From the NCBI GenBank assembly GCA_017620155.1, contig JAFZQY010000036.1, forward strand, positions 1 to 34,476: a DNA stretch of 34,476 nucleotides. Direction: 5' to 3'. The number at the start of each line of letters is the position of its first letter. The first letter of the stretch is position 1. The position numbers and the translations under genes are program-made. Below, piece after piece: positions 32,114-34,476 of the stretch. Source of the stretch: Lachnospiraceae bacterium. Lineage in GTDB: Bacteria; Bacillota; Clostridia; Lachnospirales; Lachnospiraceae. A model generated the notes under the pieces. The model made no database searches, had not been told where the DNA came from, and worked only from the letters and a program-made list of their open reading frames with translations.

Positions 32114-32500
32114 TTATGACTTCGGTATACAGCGTCCGCAGATACCGGAGAAAGTGAGATTATGGGATTCGATGATCCCGTCAAAAGTCTTGGAAGCGAT
32201 ATCGTTGATCTCATCTATGGCTTCCATGTCCATATCGATCACCGCGCCGCACTTGTTGCAGAAGAAGTGGTAGTGCTGATGAGTGTCGGCATCGAAGTGG
32301 TCAAGTCCGTCGCCGACCCGAATCTTCTGAAGCTCACCGAGTTCAGTAAGAAGCTGAAGATTGCGGTACACGGTTCCCAGGGAAATGTTGGGATATTCTT
32401 CCCGGATGCTTAAATATACGGCATCTGCGGTAGGATGATCCTTGCGGGACATCAGGTTTTCTTTTATGGCTTCTCTCTGACGGGAATATTTAAGTGCCAT
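32114..32500 (-). CDS. perR: Fur-family regulator, PerR-like
   Basis: A 128-residue metalloregulator. The winged helix occupies residues 1-80 (HPTADAVYLSIR, LGTVYRNLQLL). Structural zinc cysteines are C81/C84 and C121/C124, and HQHYH (74-78) and H22 are regulatory metal ligands. D89 in GAVIDMD is aspartate, as in PerR, where Fur proteins usually have glutamate. The downstream rubrerythrin gene supports a peroxide-sensing role. GGAGG precedes ATG 32500. A perfect 23-bp palindrome overlapping its own transcription start suggests autorepression. Fur or Zur cannot be fully excluded. Confidence 0.87.
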   Translation of the reverse strand: MALKYSRQREAIKENLMSRKDHPTADAVYLSIREEYPNISLGTVYRNLQLLTELGELQKIRVGDGLDHFDADTHQHYHFFCNKCGAVIDMDMEAIDEINDIASKTFDGIIESHNLTFSGICGRCIPKS

Positions 32501-32509
32501 ATGACCTCC

Positions 32510-32532
32510 AAATCAGTAATCATTACTGATTT
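32510..32532. promoter_or_regulatory. Fur/PerR-type operator (perfect 23-bp palindrome)
   Basis: AAATCAGTAAT, a central C, then ATTACTGATTT. Its TAATCATTA core matches the centre of Fur and PerR boxes. It covers the expected transcription start of the perR gene. Confidence 0.85.
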
Positions 32533-32533
32533 G

Positions 32534-32563
32534 ATTATAAGGGGTGCCCGGCACTTGTGTCAA
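32534..32563 (-). promoter_or_regulatory. Promoter of the perR-rubrerythrin operon
   Basis: Minus-strand TTGACA (32558-32563), an 18-bp spacer and a perfect TATAAT (32534-32539). The expected start, near 32527, is inside the palindromic operator. A GTGCCCGGCAC palindrome (32544-32554) lies in the spacer. Confidence 0.88.
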
Positions 32564-32606
32564 TGAAAAAGTAAGCGAATTCTGCCCGCTATTTATGTTA
32601 AATCCG

Positions 32607-33296
32607 TCAGATCTTAAAGCGGTATCCGACACCCCAAATCGTCTCGATATACTGTGGATTGGAGGAGTCGGCTTCTACCTTTTCCCGGATCTTCTTGATG
32701 TGTACCGTGACGGTGGCGATATCGCCTATGGATTCCATTCCCCAGATCTCGCGGAAAAGCTCGTCCTTGGTGTACACATGATTCGGGTTCTCGGCCAGGA
32801 AGGTCAGAAGATCGAATTCCTTGGTCGTGAAGGTCTTCTCCTCTCCGTTTATATAGACGCGTCTGGCGGTCTTGTCGATTTTCAGGCCTCTGATCTCGAT
32901 TATATCGTTGGGCTTGTTGCCGCTTCCGATCAGACGCTCGTATCTGGCCATGTGTGCTTTTACCCTGGCGACGAGTTCAGAAGGGCTGAAGGGTTTGGTC
33001 AGGTAATCGTCGGCGCCGAGCCCGAGTCCTCTGATCTTGTCTATGTCGTCTTTTTTGGCGGATACTATGATGATCGGTATGTCCTTGCTGTCGCGGATCT
33101 CCTTGCATATGTCGAAACCGTCCACACCGGGCAGCATCAGATCGAGGATCACGAGAGCGTAGTCGCCGTTTAAGGCTTCGCGCAGTCCGTCCTCTCCATT
33201 GTTCTCTATGTGAACTTCAAAATCGGACAGTTCCAGGTAATCCTTTTCCAGATCCGCTATTTCCTGTTCGTCTTCTACTATCAAGATCTTGCTCAT
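32607..33296 (-). CDS. OmpR/PhoB-family response regulator
   Basis: A 229-residue regulator with receiver residues E8/D9, D52 in LVILDLMLPG, S79 and K101, and an OmpR winged helix (about 130-229, ending IETIWGVGYRFKI). GAAAGGAA precedes ATG 33296. It lies 40 nt downstream of a histidine kinase gene on the same strand and is surely its partner. The kinase-first order is less common than regulator-first. Confidence 0.95.
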   Translation of the reverse strand: MSKILIVEDEQEIADLEKDYLELSDFEVHIENNGEDGLREALNGDYALVILDLMLPGVDGFDICKEIRDSKDIPIIIVSAKKDDIDKIRGLGLGADDYLTKPFSPSELVARVKAHMARYERLIGSGNKPNDIIEIRGLKIDKTARRVYINGEEKTFTTKEFDLLTFLAENPNHVYTKDELFREIWGMESIGDIATVTVHIKKIREKVEADSSNPQYIETIWGVGYRFKI

Positions 33297-33336
33297 GTTT
33301 TTTCCTTTCTGAAATGATCGTCACGTTGCCTCGTAC

Positions 33337-34455
33337 TTATTTCTTATCATCCGTGGATTCATCGCTCCACTCATCTTCACCGCTTTCTGAGTCATCGGGC
33401 TCAAAGTATTTTCTCAGGACAAAATGGATGCAGGTTCCTTCGCCTTCTTTGCTGGTAGCCCAGATATATCCACCGTGGTCCTCGATGATCTTCTTGACTA
33501 TGGAAAGACCGATGCCGCTGCCTCCCTTGGAGGAATTGCGTGATGAATCCGTGCGGTAGAAACGCTCAAAGATCCTGGCCAGATCTTTGGGGGCAATGCC
33601 CTTGCCGTTATCCTCTATCTCGACACGGATCGAATCCACTTCATCCAATATACGGATGTCGATGACTCCGTCGGGTTTGTCAATGTATTTCACGGAGTTG
33701 CTGATTATGTTATTGATGACGCGCTTCATCTGCTCGGGATCGGCGATCACCATCGTGTCGGGCGCTGTGATGTTTGAGTAGTTGAGCGTGATGTTGCGGC
33801 TCTCTAAGTCTAATCCGACTTCCTCGATACAGTCGCCGAAGTAGTCGGCGATGTTGATCCGGTGGAAATTATAGGGGATGCGGTTCGTATCTATTCCGGC
33901 ATAGAGCGTGAGCTCGTTGATGAGCTTGTCCATGTCATTCGCCTTGTTGTAGATGGTCTTGATGTAGCGGTCCATCTTCTCCGGCGTATCGGCGACTCCG
34001 TCCATGATCCCCTCGACATACCCTTTTACGGAAGTGATGGGAGTCTTCAGATCGTGGGAGATGTAGCTTATGAGCTCACGGTTTGCATGCTCGTGCTCCA
34101 TCATCTCATCCTGCGATTCCTTAAGCCTTAGGCGCATGTCCTCATAGTTGCGGATCATGTCGTATATCTCACCCTTGTCCCTGTATTTCTCGGGATCGAG
34201 CTTGTAGTTTAAGTCTCCCTCTGCGACCTTCTGCAGCGCCTTGTTAAGCTGAGAGACAGGATCGAGGAAACTGCTCCAGATCCACAGACATAGGGAGATG
34301 GAGGTGATCAGCAGGATCAGTACGAGCGTGAACACCAGCCTGGACTGTGCCATGGTATTATACGGCCCCGTGAACATGAACGACACGGATGCCAGCAATA
34401 TGGGCATGAGTATGATCGCGCAAAATGTCGCGATGAGTCTGGTACGGAGTTTCAT
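33337..34455 (-). CDS. Sensor histidine kinase with HAMP domain
   Basis: A 372-residue membrane kinase with two helices (about 7-29 and 39-62) separated by only about nine residues, then HAMP (about 60-113), HisKA with H134 in SYISHDLKTPITS, and HATPase (N box NNIISNSVKYI; G box GGSGIGLSIVKKI). The tail (about 350-372) is acidic. The near absence of an extracytoplasmic domain suggests membrane or cell-envelope sensing. ATG 34455 is 21 nt from the window edge, so its promoter and any upstream cotranscribed gene lie outside. Confidence 0.92.
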   Translation of the reverse strand: MKLRTRLIATFCAIILMPILLASVSFMFTGPYNTMAQSRLVFTLVLILLITSISLCLWIWSSFLDPVSQLNKALQKVAEGDLNYKLDPEKYRDKGEIYDMIRNYEDMRLRLKESQDEMMEHEHANRELISYISHDLKTPITSVKGYVEGIMDGVADTPEKMDRYIKTIYNKANDMDKLINELTLYAGIDTNRIPYNFHRINIADYFGDCIEEVGLDLESRNITLNYSNITAPDTMVIADPEQMKRVINNIISNSVKYIDKPDGVIDIRILDEVDSIRVEIEDNGKGIAPKDLARIFERFYRTDSSRNSSKGGSGIGLSIVKKIIEDHGGYIWATSKEGEGTCIHFVLRKYFEPDDSESGEDEWSDESTDDKK

Positions 34456-34476
34456 AGCATAAGTTTAGCACAGAAC

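Overview
The window looks like chromosome from an anaerobic, plant-polysaccharide-using Clostridia, most likely a Lachnospiraceae member of the Butyrivibrio/Pseudobutyrivibrio type. This is inferred from strong AGGAGG ribosome binding sites, a long Bacillus-type SRP RNA with an Alu domain, many lipoproteins, a reverse rubrerythrin with a PerR-like regulator, and carbohydrate importers that lack their own ATPase. I see no insertion sequence, integrase, prophage, CRISPR array, rRNA or tRNA.

Layout. (1) 1-1.6 kb: 3' end of a sugar-importer ATPase, a terminator, and a PucR/CdaR-type regulator. (2) 1.6-6.3 kb, housekeeping: SRP RNA (minus strand) divergent from tadA, a HAD phosphatase, an EF-hand-like protein with a long leader, a CNNM/CBS membrane protein and rlmH. 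(3) 6.3-16.9 kb, sugar uptake: an AraC regulator and an LplB/LplC/solute-binding-protein importer on the minus strand, divergent from a second solute-binding protein, two permeases and a cytoplasmic GH3 beta-glycosidase. (4) 17.0-24.4 kb, an accessory island of mostly unknown genes: a small zinc-ribbon protein, a WYL-domain regulator, a CbxX/SpoVK-type AAA+ ATPase with an unknown N-terminal half, a coiled-coil protein and three unknown proteins. (5) 24.5-27.4 kb: a DUF975 membrane protein followed by a response regulator and histidine kinase. (6) 27.4-31.4 kb: a polar amino acid ABC importer followed by a mannitol-dehydrogenase-family oxidoreductase. (7) 31.5-34.5 kb, minus strand: a PerR-like regulator with rubrerythrin, and a second two-component system.

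The most interesting observation is in region 4. Three promoters in the island carry the same tandem 9-bp element (consensus TGWCAGATW TGWCA), each exactly 22 nt upstream of a -10 hexamer, so the element is centred near -41.5, the position of a class II activator. The three promoters drive the zinc-ribbon gene, the AAA+ operon and the minus-strand gene at the far end of the island. One copy also lies between the -10 and -35 of the WYL gene's own divergent promoter. This predicts one regulon, activated and autorepressed by the WYL protein, that ties seven genes into an undescribed system, plausibly for stress response or defence. Its biochemical function cannot be read from the sequence.

The sugar genes probably act together: lipoproteins capture oligosaccharides, CUT1 permeases import them using a shared ATPase (the truncated gene at the left edge is the kind needed), and the GH3 enzyme cleaves them in the cytoplasm.
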